Assembly: GCA_034113365.1 (NCBI GenBank)
Contig: JAXEXP010000088.1
Coordinates: forward strand, 1 to 34,082
Length of the DNA stretch: 34,082 bases
Direction of reading: 5' to 3'
From: Spyradocola sp034113365
Lineage (GTDB): Bacteria > Bacillota > Clostridia > Christensenellales > UBA1750
This document shows, piece by piece, positions 1 through 8,739 of the stretch (its first letter is position 1; each line of letters starts with the position of its first letter). Made by a program: the position numbers and the translations under genes. The notes below the pieces were generated by a model that searched no databases, was not told the origin of the DNA, and saw only the letters and a list, made by a program, of their open reading frames with translations.

Positions 1-774
1 ACGCTTTCGGTGACGGAATACGCCGACTACGTTGTGGACAAGACCGGCATCCGCGCGCAGTACGGCAAGCTGGACGACGAGTCCCAGCAGCGGCTGGAGA
101 ACATCAAGGAGTTCATCGGCGCCATCGCCGAATACGAAAAGACCGCCGAGAACCCCTCGCTGGAGGACTACCTCGAGCAGGCGGCGCTGGTGACGGACGT
201 GGACGGCCTGACGCAGGACAGCGGCTCCGTCACGCTGATGACCATGCACTCGGCCAAGGGCCTGGAGTTTGAGGCCGTGTTCGTGCTGGGCATGGAGGAC
301 GGGCTGTTCCCCTCGTCGCGGTCGTTTACCGACGATACGCGGCTGGAGGAGGAGCGCAGGCTGTGCTATGTGGCCATCACGCGCGCGAAGGACCAGCTGT
401 TCTTAACGCACGTGCAGAAGCGCATGCTCTACGGCTCGCCCCAGTACAACCGCGCGTCGCGCTTCCTGCGCGAGCTGCCCGAGGCGCTGGTGCAGACCGT
501 GGATCAGACCGTCGAGCGCCGCAGAGAGGTAAAGCCCAAGGATCGCACGCCCGCGTCCTTCTCGCGCGGCGGCTTTGCGCCCAAGGTCAACCACGCAGCC
601 ACGCCTGCGGCCAAGATCGAGCCCGGTCAGCTGCGCGCGGGCGACGCCGTGCAGCACCGCAAGTTCGGCCGTGGCACCGTCATTTCCGTGAGCGGCACCG
701 TGGCGCAGGTGGCCTTTGCGGGGCAGGGCATCAAGGAGCTGGACACCCAATTCGCACCGATGGAGAAGATATAG
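1..774 (+). CDS. pcrA: ATP-dependent DNA helicase PcrA/UvrD, C-terminal part (5' truncated)
   Basis: The frame is open from base 1, so the true start lies outside the window; 257 codons remain. SF1A helicase motifs are visible: TMHSAKGLEFE (motif V region, about bases 241-273) followed by GMEDGLFPS, and YVAITRAK (motif VI, about 367-390), which carries the arginine finger. After a low-complexity linker (bases 500-620) the last 50 residues (GDAVQHRKFGRGTVISV...) form the small Tudor-like domain that lets PcrA bind RNA polymerase. The family unwinds DNA in repair, plasmid replication and removal of R-loops and stalled polymerase. It is followed without a gap by ligA, a pairing common in Bacillota. 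I prefer PcrA to RecB- or Rep-type helicases because of the C-terminal domain and the ligA neighbour. Confidence 0.95.
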   Translation, partial: TLSVTEYADYVVDKTGIRAQYGKLDDESQQRLENIKEFIGAIAEYEKTAENPSLEDYLEQAALVTDVDGLTQDSGSVTLMTMHSAKGLEFEAVFVLGMEDGLFPSSRSFTDDTRLEEERRLCYVAITRAKDQLFLTHVQKRMLYGSPQYNRASRFLRELPEALVQTVDQTVERRREVKPKDRTPASFSRGGFAPKVNHAATPAAKIEPGQLRAGDAVQHRKFGRGTVISVSGTVAQVAFAGQGIKELDTQFAPMEKI

Positions 775-2739
775 ATGGACAAAAGGATGCGCGAGCTCGT
801 CGACGAGCTCAACCGGCACGCCTACCGCTACTACGTGCTGGACGACCCCACCATCTCGGACAGGCAGTACGACATGCTCTTTGACGAGCTTGTGGCGCTG
901 GAGGCGCAGCTGGGCTTCAGCCTGCCCGACAGCCCCACCCACCGCGTGGGCGGCGAGCCGCTCAAGGAGTTCACGCAGCACCGGCACATCGCGCGGCTGT
1001 GGTCGCTGGACAAGGCGCAGTCGACAGAGGCCGTGCGCGCCTGGGCGGAGCGCGTGGCAAAGCTGCTGCCCGGCGAGAAGCTGGAGTATTCGCTGGAGTA
1101 CAAGTTCGACGGGCTGACGCTCAACCTGACCTACGACGGCGGGCAGCTTGTACAGGCCGCCACCCGCGGCAACGGCGAGGTGGGCGAGGAGATCCTCGAG
1201 CAGGTGCGAACCATCAGGTCCGTGCCGCTGTCCATCCCCTTTGCTGGCAAAATGGAGGTGCAGGGCGAGGGCATCATGCTGCTGTCGGCGCTGGAAAAGT
1301 ACAACCAGACCGCCGAGGAGCCGCTCAAAAACGCCCGCAACGCCGCCGCCGGCGCCTTGCGCAACCTCGACCCCAAGGTCACGGCCAAGCGCAATCTGGA
1401 CGCGTTTTTCTACAACGTGGGCTATATCGAGGGCGCTCAGCTTCACAACCATCACGAAATGCGGGCGTTTTTGGAGGAAAACCGCTTCAAAACCAGCCCT
1501 TACACCAAATACTTCACCGACATCGAGGAGCTGATCGACGCGCTGGACGAGATCGAGACGCACCGCTCCTCGCTGGATTATCTGATCGACGGCGCGGTCA
1601 TCAAGCTGACGGACTTCGCGCAGCGCGAGCGGCTGGGCTACACCGACCGCTTCCCGCGCTGGGCGGTGGCGTTCAAGTTTGAGGCCGAGGAGATGACCAC
1701 GCGCCTGCTCTCCGTCAAGTGGGAGGTGGGGCGCACGGGCAAGCTGACGCCCGCGGCGGTGCTGGAGCCGGTGGACATCGGCGGCGTCACCGTCAAGGCC
1801 GCGACGCTCAACAACGCGGGCGACATCGCGCGCAAGAAGCTCAAAACCGGCTGCATGGTGTTCATCCGCCGCTCCAATGACGTCATCCCCGAGGTGATGG
1901 GCCGCACGGACGAGCTGCAGCAAGGCGAGCAGGACATCGAGATCCCCGCGGTCTGTCCCGCGTGCGGTGCGCCCGTGGAGGCGCGCGGCGCGCACCTGTT
2001 CTGCACTAACCCCGACTGCCCGCCGCGCATCGTGAATCGCCTGGCGCACTTTGCGGGGCGCGAGGCGATGGACATCGACGGCTTCTCCGAGAAAACGGCG
2101 GAGCTGCTGGCCGAGCAGGGCATCATCCGCGACGCGGCGGATATGATGGCGCTGACGGAGGACCGGCTGGTGGGCCTGCCGCTGTTCAAGGACAAGCGCA
2201 TCGAAAACCTGATCTCCGCCATCCAAAAGAGCAAAAACCGTCCGCTGGACGCGTTCCTGTTCGCGCTGGGCATCCCGAACGTCGGCCGCAAGACGGCGCG
2301 CGACCTTGCGCAGGCCTTCGGCTCGCTTCCCGCGCTGCGTGCGGCGACGGAGGAGGAGCTGACCGCCATCCCAGACGTGGGCGGCATCGTCGCTAAGTCC
2401 ATCACGGACTTTTTCGCGTCGGAAAAGGGCAGGGATCTGGTGGAAAGGCTGCTTGCGGCGGGCTGCACGCCGACGTGGGAGAGCGTCACGCTGGGCGACG
2501 CGTTCGCGGGCAAGACCGTGGTGCTCACCGGCACTTTGTCCTCGATGGGCAGAAAGGCCGCGGGCGACCTGATCGCGGCGCACGGCGGCAAGGTGACGGG
2601 CTCGGTCTCCAAGAAAACCGACTATGTGGTCGCGGGCGAGGAGGCGGGCTCCAAGCTGGACAAGGCGCTCAAGCTGGGCGTGCCGGTGCTGGACGAGGCG
2701 GCCTTCCTTGCGATGCTGAACAAAGATAAAAATGCGTAA
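775..2739 (+). CDS. ligA: NAD-dependent DNA ligase LigA
   Basis: A 654-residue protein of normal LigA length. It has the N-terminal Ia domain (RYYVLDDPTISD), which binds the NMN half of NAD, and the adenylation motif YKFDG with catalytic Lys110. An OB-fold region is followed by a four-cysteine zinc finger (Cys394, 397, 410, 415), helix-hairpin-helix repeats (about 440-570) and a C-terminal BRCT domain (from about 575, VLTGTLSSMGR). It seals nicks in replication and repair using NAD. The ATG sits directly after the pcrA stop codon, with GGAGAAG six bases upstream inside the pcrA end, so the two are translationally linked. The KFDG variant of the usual K(I/L)DG is conservative. No terminator follows before yicC. 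Confidence 0.98.
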   Translation: MDKRMRELVDELNRHAYRYYVLDDPTISDRQYDMLFDELVALEAQLGFSLPDSPTHRVGGEPLKEFTQHRHIARLWSLDKAQSTEAVRAWAERVAKLLPGEKLEYSLEYKFDGLTLNLTYDGGQLVQAATRGNGEVGEEILEQVRTIRSVPLSIPFAGKMEVQGEGIMLLSALEKYNQTAEEPLKNARNAAAGALRNLDPKVTAKRNLDAFFYNVGYIEGAQLHNHHEMRAFLEENRFKTSPYTKYFTDIEELIDALDEIETHRSSLDYLIDGAVIKLTDFAQRERLGYTDRFPRWAVAFKFEAEEMTTRLLSVKWEVGRTGKLTPAAVLEPVDIGGVTVKAATLNNAGDIARKKLKTGCMVFIRRSNDVIPEVMGRTDELQQGEQDIEIPAVCPACGAPVEARGAHLFCTNPDCPPRIVNRLAHFAGREAMDIDGFSEKTAELLAEQGIIRDAADMMALTEDRLVGLPLFKDKRIENLISAIQKSKNRPLDAFLFALGIPNVGRKTARDLAQAFGSLPALRAATEEELTAIPDVGGIVAKSITDFFASEKGRDLVERLLAAGCTPTWESVTLGDAFAGKTVVLTGTLSSMGRKAAGDLIAAHGGKVTGSVSKKTDYVVAGEEAGSKLDKALKLGVPVLDEAAFLAMLNKDKNA

Positions 2740-2744
2740 AATCA

Positions 2745-2772
2745 GACCATGTACGCGAAAATATGCTATAAT
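2745..2772 (+). promoter_or_regulatory. Extended -10 sigma-A promoter for the yicC-thiN unit
   Basis: TGCTATAAT at 2764-2772 is a perfect extended -10 (TGnTATAAT). The -35 is weak; the best candidate, AGACCA at 2745-2750, is 16 bases upstream. Initiation would fall near 2779, giving a leader of about 27 bases to the yicC start. It is the only strong promoter seen ahead of the long run of tightly packed genes that ends near 16942. Confidence 0.75.
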
Positions 2773-2805
2773 GAATAAATAACGCTGATAAAGGGGGAGC
2801 TTCCC

Positions 2806-3681
2806 TTGCTGAGTATGACGGGATATGGCCGCGGTGCGCGGATCGTGGACGGCCGCGATCTGACCATCGAGCTCAAGAGCGTCAACCATCGCTTTCTCGA
2901 CCTGGCCTTTCGCATGCCGCGCTCCTTTGCCTGCCTGGAGGACAGCCTGCGCCAGCTGATGCAGAGCCGCCTCTCCCGCGGGCACATCGATGTGTTCGTG
3001 ACCTACCGCAACCTGCGCGACGACAGCAAGTCCGTCGCGGTGGATCACGCGCTGCTGAACGCCTACCGCGCCGCGATGCAGGAAATGTCCGGGCTGACCG
3101 GTCTGGAGGATAACGCCCGCCTGACCGACTACGCCCGCATGCCCGACGTGCTGCGCGTGGATGAGGCCGAGGAGGACCGCGACGCGCTCAAGGCGCTGGC
3201 TTTAGACTGCATGAACGATGCCATCGACGAACTGCTGGCAATGCGGGTCAAAGAGGGCGAGCGCATGGGCGCGGACATCGAGGCGCGCCTTTGCAACATC
3301 GAAAAGCTGACCGTGGGCGTGGCCGCCCGCGCGCCGCTGGTGGTGGAGGAATACCGCGTCCGCCTGACCCAGCGCGTGACCGAGATCATGGAGGGCCAGC
3401 CCGTCGACCTTGCGCGCATCACGCAGGAGGTCGCGATGTATTGCGACCGCGTCAACATCGACGAAGAGATCGCCCGCATGCACAGCCATCTCAAGGGCAT
3501 GCGCGACGCGATGGCATCCGGCGCTGCGGTGGGCCGCAAGCTGGACTTCATCGTGCAGGAGATGAACCGAGAGGCCAACACCATGGGCAGCAAGGCCAGC
3601 GACATCGAGCTGGTCTCCCACGTGGTCAATTTGAAGTCCGAGATCGAAAAGATCCGCGAACAGGTGCAGAACATCGAGTAG
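2806..3681 (+). CDS. yicC: YicC family endoribonuclease
   Basis: The 291-residue protein begins LSMTGYGRG, the family's conserved N-terminus, and ends with the DUF1732 region containing REANTMGSKASD. YicC proteins are RNA-cleaving enzymes; in E. coli the protein promotes turnover of the small RNA RyhB. The start is TTG at 2806: AAGGGGG at 2791-2797 lies eight bases upstream, and starting at the next ATG (2815) would cut the conserved LSM residues. The gene precedes remA and gmk, the usual Bacillota order (yloC-remA-gmk in B. subtilis). The middle section, about residues 95-200, is mostly helical and charged, as expected of the ring-forming coiled part of the family. Confidence 0.93.
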   Translation: MLSMTGYGRGARIVDGRDLTIELKSVNHRFLDLAFRMPRSFACLEDSLRQLMQSRLSRGHIDVFVTYRNLRDDSKSVAVDHALLNAYRAAMQEMSGLTGLEDNARLTDYARMPDVLRVDEAEEDRDALKALALDCMNDAIDELLAMRVKEGERMGADIEARLCNIEKLTVGVAARAPLVVEEYRVRLTQRVTEIMEGQPVDLARITQEVAMYCDRVNIDEEIARMHSHLKGMRDAMASGAAVGRKLDFIVQEMNREANTMGSKASDIELVSHVVNLKSEIEKIREQVQNIE

Positions 3682-3699
3682 AGTTCAGTGGAGGTACGC

Positions 3700-3981
3700 A
3701 TGGGCATCCGGCTCATCAACATCGGCTTTGGCAATTTCGTGTCGGCGCAGCGGCTGATCTCCATCGTCAGCCCCGACGCCGCGCCTGTCAAGCGCATCGT
3801 GCAGGACGCGCGCGAGAACAAGACGCTGGTGGACGCCTCCTGCGGCCGCCGCACGCGCGCGGTGCTCATCATGGACAGCGGGCATGTGGTGCTCTCGGCG
3901 CTGCAGCCCGAAACCGTGGCGCACCGCCTTTCCGATGACCGGGAGCCGGACACCAGCGAGGAGGAGGAAAGCGATGAATAA
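3700..3981 (+). CDS. remA: RemA family extracellular matrix/osmoprotection regulator (DUF370)
   Basis: A 93-residue protein starting MGIRLINIGFGN, with the family signature SPDAAPVKRIVQDARE and GRRTRAVLIMDSGHVVLS. It is very close to B. subtilis RemA, a DNA-binding activator of matrix and glycine-betaine genes that assembles into ring-like oligomers. I chose ATG 3700 over an in-frame GTG at 3688 because GGAGG (3690-3694) lies five bases before the ATG and overlaps the GTG. The acidic tail (EPDTSEEEESDE) is longer than in B. subtilis. Its last eight bases overlap gmk, consistent with coupled translation. The regulator's targets are not visible in this window. Confidence 0.95.
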   Translation: MGIRLINIGFGNFVSAQRLISIVSPDAAPVKRIVQDARENKTLVDASCGRRTRAVLIMDSGHVVLSALQPETVAHRLSDDREPDTSEEEESDE

Positions 3982-4585
3982 TGGGAAACTGATCGTCATA
4001 TCCGGCCCGGCCGGCATCGGCAAGGGCACGGTCTGTAAGGAGCTGGTCAAGCGCGACGACACGCTTGCGCTGTCCGTCTCCTGGACCACGCGCGAGATCC
4101 GCAAAAACGAGATCGCCGACGTGACCTATTTCTACCGCAGCGAGGAGCAGTTCGAGGAAATGGTCAAAAACGGCGGCTTCCTTGAGTACGCCGGCATCTA
4201 CGGCAACCACTACGGCACCCCGCGCGACTACGTCGCCGCCCGCATGGCCGAGGGCAAGAACGTAATTCTGGAGATCGAGACGCAGGGCGCGATGAAGGTG
4301 ATGCAGTCGGAAAAGGACGTCGTGTCCATCTACCTGCTGCCGCCCAGCATGAAGGAGCTGCGCGACCGCCTCATCAACCGCGGCCGCGAGGACATCAAGA
4401 AGGCCAACAAGCGCTTCCGCGCGGCGTTCGACGAGATCAACCTGGCCAAGGACTACCAGTACGTCATCATCAATTCCGACCTGGAAAAGACCTGCGACGC
4501 GGTGCTGGACATCATCCACGGCAGACCCTATCAGAACCCCGAGAACATCGAGGAGATCATCCGTAAGCTGAAGGAGGAAGTTTAA
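3974..4585 (+). CDS. gmk: Guanylate kinase
   Basis: A 203-residue P-loop kinase that phosphorylates GMP to GDP. The Walker A is GPAGIGKGT (residues 11-19, with Ala in place of the usual Ser). The GMP-binding region follows, with SVSWTTRE, FLEYAGIYGNHYGTP and the switch segment LEIETQGAMKV. The C-terminal helices include the lid segment RLINRGRED. The ATG at 3974 overlaps the end of remA by eight bases, with GGAGGAAAG just upstream; the frame is open further upstream, but the P-loop distance fits only this start. It is followed one base later by rpoZ, a linkage known widely in bacteria. Confidence 0.97.
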   Translation: MNNGKLIVISGPAGIGKGTVCKELVKRDDTLALSVSWTTREIRKNEIADVTYFYRSEEQFEEMVKNGGFLEYAGIYGNHYGTPRDYVAARMAEGKNVILEIETQGAMKVMQSEKDVVSIYLLPPSMKELRDRLINRGREDIKKANKRFRAAFDEINLAKDYQYVIINSDLEKTCDAVLDIIHGRPYQNPENIEEIIRKLKEEV

Positions 4586-4586
4586 T

Positions 4587-4787
4587 ATGATTATCGATCC
4601 GCCCATCACCTCTCTTGCCAAGCGCGCCGACTGCCGCTATTCCCTGATCGTGGAGGTGTCCAAGCGCGCCCGCCAGCTCGTCGCCGGCGCTGAGCCGCTG
4701 ATCGCCACCACCGAGACCAAGCCCGTTTCCATCGCCGTGCGCGAGGTGGATCAGGGCCTGATCACCTACGACAGAGCCGACGACTGA
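4587..4787 (+). CDS. rpoZ: DNA-directed RNA polymerase omega subunit
   Basis: A 66-residue protein with the omega pattern: PPITSLAKRADCRYSLIVEVSKRARQ, followed by KPVSIAVREVDQGLI. Omega helps fold the beta' subunit and stabilises the core polymerase. It begins one base after the gmk stop, with AAGGAGG (4571-4577) inside the end of gmk. Length and position next to gmk both fit. The short tail lacks the extended C-terminal region of proteobacterial omega, as is normal in Bacillota. Confidence 0.93.
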   Translation: MIIDPPITSLAKRADCRYSLIVEVSKRARQLVAGAEPLIATTETKPVSIAVREVDQGLITYDRADD

Positions 4788-4810
4788 TCTACCGAAAGGA
4801 ATGCCTGCCG

Positions 4811-6004
4811 ATGCTGAAGGATAAAAACATCGTTCTGGGCGTGACGGGTGGCATCGCCGCCTACCGTGCGGCGCAGATCGCGCGGGATATGACCAAGAAA
4901 GGCGCGCACGTCTACTGCATCCTGACGAAAAACGCGCTCAATTTCATCACGCAGCAGACCATGGAGACCCTGACGGGCAACCCCGCCGTGGTGGACATGT
5001 TTGCTCGGCCGGATAAGTGGGAAGTGGAACACATTTCGCTCGCCAAGCGAGCAGATGTGTTCCTTGTTGCACCTGCCAGCGCAAATTTCCTGGGAAAAAT
5101 GGCCGCAGGCGTGGCGGATGACATGCTCACCACCACCGTCATGGCCACAAAAGCCCCCGTCGTCATCGCCCCGGCCATGAACACCAATATGTACGAAAAC
5201 CCCGTCACGCAGCGCAACATGCGCACACTGCGGGAGCTGCTGGGCGTGACGTTCGTAGAACCCAGCACCGGCCTGCTCGCCTGCAACGACGTGGGCAAGG
5301 GCCACATCGCCTCCGACGCGGACATCATCGCCGCCGTGGAGCGCGCGCTGGGCGAGAAGGACTTCGCGGGCAAAAAGGTGCTCGTCACCGCGGGCCCCAC
5401 GCGCGAGGCCATCGACCCGGTGCGCTACCTGACCAACAAATCCTCGGGCAAGATGGGCTACGCCATCGCCGCCGCAGCCGCACGCCGCGGCGCGGAGGTG
5501 ACGCTGATCTCCGGCCCCGTCGCGCTGGAAAAGCCCGACGGCGTGACCCGCGTGTTCATCGAGAGCACGCGCGACCTCTACCGCGAGATGGAGGCGCGCT
5601 GCGAAAAGCAGGACGTCATCATTCAGGCCGCCGCGCCCGCCGACTACCGCCCCGAGCACATCGCGGAGCAGAAGATCAAAAAGACGGGCGACGAGCCGTT
5701 CGACGTCCATCTGGTGCAGAACCCCGACGTGGCCGCGATGGTGGGGCAGCACAAGCGCCCGGGGCAGATCCTCGTGGGCTTTGCCGCCGAGACGCAGAAT
5801 CTGTCCGAAAACGCCGGGAAAAAGCTGCTCAAGAAGAATCTGGACTTCATCGTGGGCAACGACGTGACCCGCCCCGGCGCGGGCTTTGACGTGGACACCA
5901 ACATCGTCACCTTCTACGACGCAAAGGGCGAGACCGCGCTGCCGCAGCTGCTCAAGAGCGAAGTGGCCGACCGGATCCTCGACCATGTGAAGGAACTGCT
6001 GTAA
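4811..6004 (+). CDS. coaBC: Bifunctional phosphopantothenoylcysteine decarboxylase / phosphopantothenate-cysteine ligase
   Basis: A 397-residue fusion enzyme carrying out two steps of coenzyme A synthesis. The N-terminal flavoprotein decarboxylase (about 1-180) has GVTGGIAAY for FMN binding, the active-site His in EHISLAKRADV, PAMNTNMYENP and the Cys of ACNDVGKGH. The C-terminal ligase (about 185-397) begins KKVLVTAGPTREAIDPVRYL, with SSGKMGYAIA and KIKK near the nucleotide site. GAAAGGA about ten bases upstream supports the ATG. The gene lies between rpoZ and priA, exactly as in B. subtilis. Nothing unusual is seen. Confidence 0.97.
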   Translation: MLKDKNIVLGVTGGIAAYRAAQIARDMTKKGAHVYCILTKNALNFITQQTMETLTGNPAVVDMFARPDKWEVEHISLAKRADVFLVAPASANFLGKMAAGVADDMLTTTVMATKAPVVIAPAMNTNMYENPVTQRNMRTLRELLGVTFVEPSTGLLACNDVGKGHIASDADIIAAVERALGEKDFAGKKVLVTAGPTREAIDPVRYLTNKSSGKMGYAIAAAAARRGAEVTLISGPVALEKPDGVTRVFIESTRDLYREMEARCEKQDVIIQAAAPADYRPEHIAEQKIKKTGDEPFDVHLVQNPDVAAMVGQHKRPGQILVGFAAETQNLSENAGKKLLKKNLDFIVGNDVTRPGAGFDVDTNIVTFYDAKGETALPQLLKSEVADRILDHVKELL

Positions 6005-6016
6005 AGGGAGTGGAGC

Positions 6017-8236
6017 ATTACGTTCGCGCAGGTCATCGTGGACATCAACAACGTCGAAGTGGACAAGGTGTTCACCTATGAAGTGCCCGAGGGCATGGAG
6101 CTGTGCGCGGGCGTGCGCGTGCGGGTGCCCTTTGGCCCAAGGACGCTGACGGGCATGGTGATGGGTACGAGCGACAGCACTACCGTTTCCCGGGAAAAGC
6201 TGCGTCCGGTGCTGGAGCGCATCGACGAGGAGCCGGTCGTGCTGCCGGAGCTGATGGAGCTGGCGTTATTTCTGCGCGACCGCTACCGCAGCACGATGGC
6301 GGCGGCGCTGCGCTGCATACTGCCCGCGCAGGTGCGCAGCGGCAAGGTGCAGCCCCTGACTCGGCTTGCGGTGCAGCTGACCGTCAGCGCGGACGAAGCG
6401 CGCCGCAAATGCTCCCGTTCAAAGAAGCAGCAGGAGCTGATCGACCTGCTCGAAACCGCCCCCGACGGGCTGCGCATCTCGCACATCGACATGGACGGCG
6501 TGCTCGCGGTGGCGCGCGCGCTGGAGAAGAAAGGCGTCGCGCGCGTGTTCCCCATACAGGTGCGCCGCATACCCTATGAAAAACTGGAGCGCGAGCTGGA
6601 CGCCTACGCGCTTACGCATTCGCAGCAGCACGCGGTGGACGCCATCACCGCCTCGCTGGACGGCGAGATGCAGTCCTTCCTGCTGCACGGCGTCACCGGC
6701 TCGGGCAAGACCGAGGTGTACATGCACGCGGTGCGGCAGGCGCTGCTGCGCGGCAAGGGCGCCATCATACTGGTGCCGGAGATCTCGCTGACGCCACAGA
6801 TGGTGGGCTGGTTCCGCACGCGCTTTGGCGACAGCGCCGCGGTGCTGCACTCCGGGCTGTCGCAGGGCGAAAAATACGACGAATGGCGCAGGATCCGCGA
6901 GGGCGAGGCGCGCGTGGTCATCGGGGCGCGCTCGGCGGTGTTCGCGCCGGTGGAGAGCCTCGGGCTGATCGTGATCGACGAGGAGCACGAGCAAACCTAC
7001 AAGTCCGAGACGCATCCCTGCTACGACGCGCGCGAGGTGGCGCGGGAGCGCTGCCGTCTGCAGCGCGCGACGCTCGTGCTGGGCAGCGCGACGCCCTCCA
7101 TCGACACCTACGCGCGCACGCTGCGCGGCTATAACACGCTGCTGGAGATGCGCGACCGCGTCGCCGGACGTCCCCTGCCCGAGGTGGAGATCGTGGACAT
7201 GCGCGCCGAGCTCCTCGACGGCAACCGCAGCATGTTCTCCCGCTCGCTGCAGCGCGCCATTGAGGAGACGCTGCTCGCGGGGCAGCAGGTGGTGCTGTTC
7301 CACAACCGCAGGGGATATTCCAGCTTCGTCAAGTGCCGCGCGTGCGGCTACACCGTGCACTGTCCCCATTGCGACGTCACGATGACCTTTCATGCCACCG
7401 ACCAGACGCTGCGCTGCCACTACTGCGGCTCCACCATGCCCGCACCCAAGACCTGTCCCGCCTGCGGCTCGCCCTACATCCGCAAGTTCGGCGTGGGCAC
7501 GCAGCAGGTGGAGGAAAAGCTAAAAGAGCTGTTCCCGCAGGTCAAAACCATCCGCATGGACAACGACACCACCCAGAGCAAGGACGCGATGGCGCAGATG
7601 CTCACCGCGTTCCGCAAGGGCGAGGCGCAGGTGCTCATTGGCACGCAGATGATCGCCAAGGGGCATGACTTCCCCAACGTCACGCTCGTGGGCGTGATCG
7701 CGGCGGACATGACGCTCAACCTGCCCGATTACCGCAGCGAGGAGCGCACGTTCCAGCTGCTGACGCAGGTGGAGGGCCGTGCGGGGCGCGGCGTGCACCC
7801 GGGGCGCGTGGTGGTGCAGAGCTATGAGCCCGAGCATTACGCGATCGCGATGGCGGCCACGCAGGACTACCGCGCGTTTTATGACGCGGAGATCACCCGG
7901 CGCAGGCGGCGGCTTTACCCGCCGTACACCATCATGCTGCGGATTCTGGTCACCGGCCGGCAGGAGAGCGAAGTTCGCGCCGCGGCCGAGCTGCTGGAAA
8001 TGCAGCTGAACAACTGGTTCTATGAGAGCAAGCAGCGCCGCACGCAGATGATACAGGTCAAGGCGCAGGAGGCGCCGCTGTCCCGCATCCGCGATGAATT
8101 CCGCTATCAGGTGTTCATTAAGCTCTACGCGCGCGGCAGCGAGGACGCGATGGACTATATCGCGCAGCTGGTCAAGGAAACCGAGCAAAAGACCGTCCGC
8201 ATCGACATCGAGGTCAATCCCGCCAGCTTCATGTAA
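6017..8236 (+). CDS. priA: Primosomal protein N' (replication restart helicase PriA), probable ATT start
   Basis: A 739-residue SF2 helicase that reloads the replisome at stalled forks. Visible parts are the N-terminal 3'-end binding domain (FAQVIVDINNVEVDKVFTY), Walker A GVTGSGKTE, the DEEH box in VIDEEHEQTYKSE, a paired zinc-binding region with CRACGYTVHCPHC and CHYCGSTMPAPKTCPAC, and the helicase C-lobe ending QVEGRAGRG. The N-terminus is odd. The conserved FAQVIVDI strand lies upstream of the first canonical start, GTG 6038, and no ATG, GTG or TTG occurs in frame between the coaBC stop (6002-6004) and 6038. ATT at 6017, six bases after AAAGGGAG (6003-6010), gives a start that matches the family exactly. 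If ATT is not used, the gene would begin at GTG 6038 and lose seven conserved residues. Confidence 0.92.
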   Translation: MTFAQVIVDINNVEVDKVFTYEVPEGMELCAGVRVRVPFGPRTLTGMVMGTSDSTTVSREKLRPVLERIDEEPVVLPELMELALFLRDRYRSTMAAALRCILPAQVRSGKVQPLTRLAVQLTVSADEARRKCSRSKKQQELIDLLETAPDGLRISHIDMDGVLAVARALEKKGVARVFPIQVRRIPYEKLERELDAYALTHSQQHAVDAITASLDGEMQSFLLHGVTGSGKTEVYMHAVRQALLRGKGAIILVPEISLTPQMVGWFRTRFGDSAAVLHSGLSQGEKYDEWRRIREGEARVVIGARSAVFAPVESLGLIVIDEEHEQTYKSETHPCYDAREVARERCRLQRATLVLGSATPSIDTYARTLRGYNTLLEMRDRVAGRPLPEVEIVDMRAELLDGNRSMFSRSLQRAIEETLLAGQQVVLFHNRRGYSSFVKCRACGYTVHCPHCDVTMTFHATDQTLRCHYCGSTMPAPKTCPACGSPYIRKFGVGTQQVEEKLKELFPQVKTIRMDNDTTQSKDAMAQMLTAFRKGEAQVLIGTQMIAKGHDFPNVTLVGVIAADMTLNLPDYRSEERTFQLLTQVEGRAGRGVHPGRVVVQSYEPEHYAIAMAATQDYRAFYDAEITRRRRRLYPPYTIMLRILVTGRQESEVRAAAELLEMQLNNWFYESKQRRTQMIQVKAQEAPLSRIRDEFRYQVFIKLYARGSEDAMDYIAQLVKETEQKTVRIDIEVNPASFM

Positions 8237-8262
8237 GTGTTTTTTGAAGGAGGATAACAAAC

Positions 8263-8718
8263 ATGGCTTTGAGAAATATCGTAAAACTGGGCGACGACGT
8301 GCTGCGCAAGAAGTGCCGCGCCGTCACCATGATCGACTCCAAGACCCATCAGCTGCTTGACGACATGGCGCAGACCATGCACGCAGCCAACGGCGTGGGC
8401 CTTGCCGCGCCGCAGGTGGGCCTGCTCAAGCGCATCGTGGTCATAGACGTTGGCGACGGCGTGATCGAGCTGATCAATCCCGAGATCATCGCGACCTCCG
8501 GCGAGCAGACCGACGACGAGGGCTGCCTGTCCGTGCCGGACAAGTTCCTGCCCGTCAGCCGCCCCAACGTGGTCAAGGTGCGCGCGCTGGATCGCTACGG
8601 CAAGTCCTTCACCATGGAGGGCGAGGGCCTGCTCGCCCGCGCGTTCTGCCACGAGATCGACCATCTGGACGGCAAGATGTTCCTGGACGTCTACAAGGAA
8701 CAGCAGAAGAACAAGTAG
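8263..8718 (+). CDS. def: Peptide deformylase
   Basis: A 151-residue metalloenzyme that removes the formyl group from nascent proteins. All three family motifs are present: GVGLAAPQVG, EGCLSVP (metal-ligand Cys) and HEIDHLDG (two metal-ligand His and the catalytic Glu). AAGGAGG about ten bases before the ATG supports the start. It is followed by fmt, so the enzymes that add and remove the formyl group are made together. The length is that of the short, type 1-like deformylases. Confidence 0.97.
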   Translation: MALRNIVKLGDDVLRKKCRAVTMIDSKTHQLLDDMAQTMHAANGVGLAAPQVGLLKRIVVIDVGDGVIELINPEIIATSGEQTDDEGCLSVPDKFLPVSRPNVVKVRALDRYGKSFTMEGEGLLARAFCHEIDHLDGKMFLDVYKEQQKNK

Positions 8719-8739
8719 ACCGCACGGAGGTAGGAGAGC

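Noticed and set aside
403..3048. A minus-strand open frame of about 880 codons opposite pcrA, ligA and yicC
   Set aside because: It crosses three real genes and the yicC promoter, has shadow-type composition and no ribosome binding site. The same holds for the long antisense frames at 12714-14780 and 22123-24558.
3688..3699. GTG start for remA
   Set aside because: The GTG overlaps the ribosome binding site that serves ATG 3700, and the family begins at the later Met.
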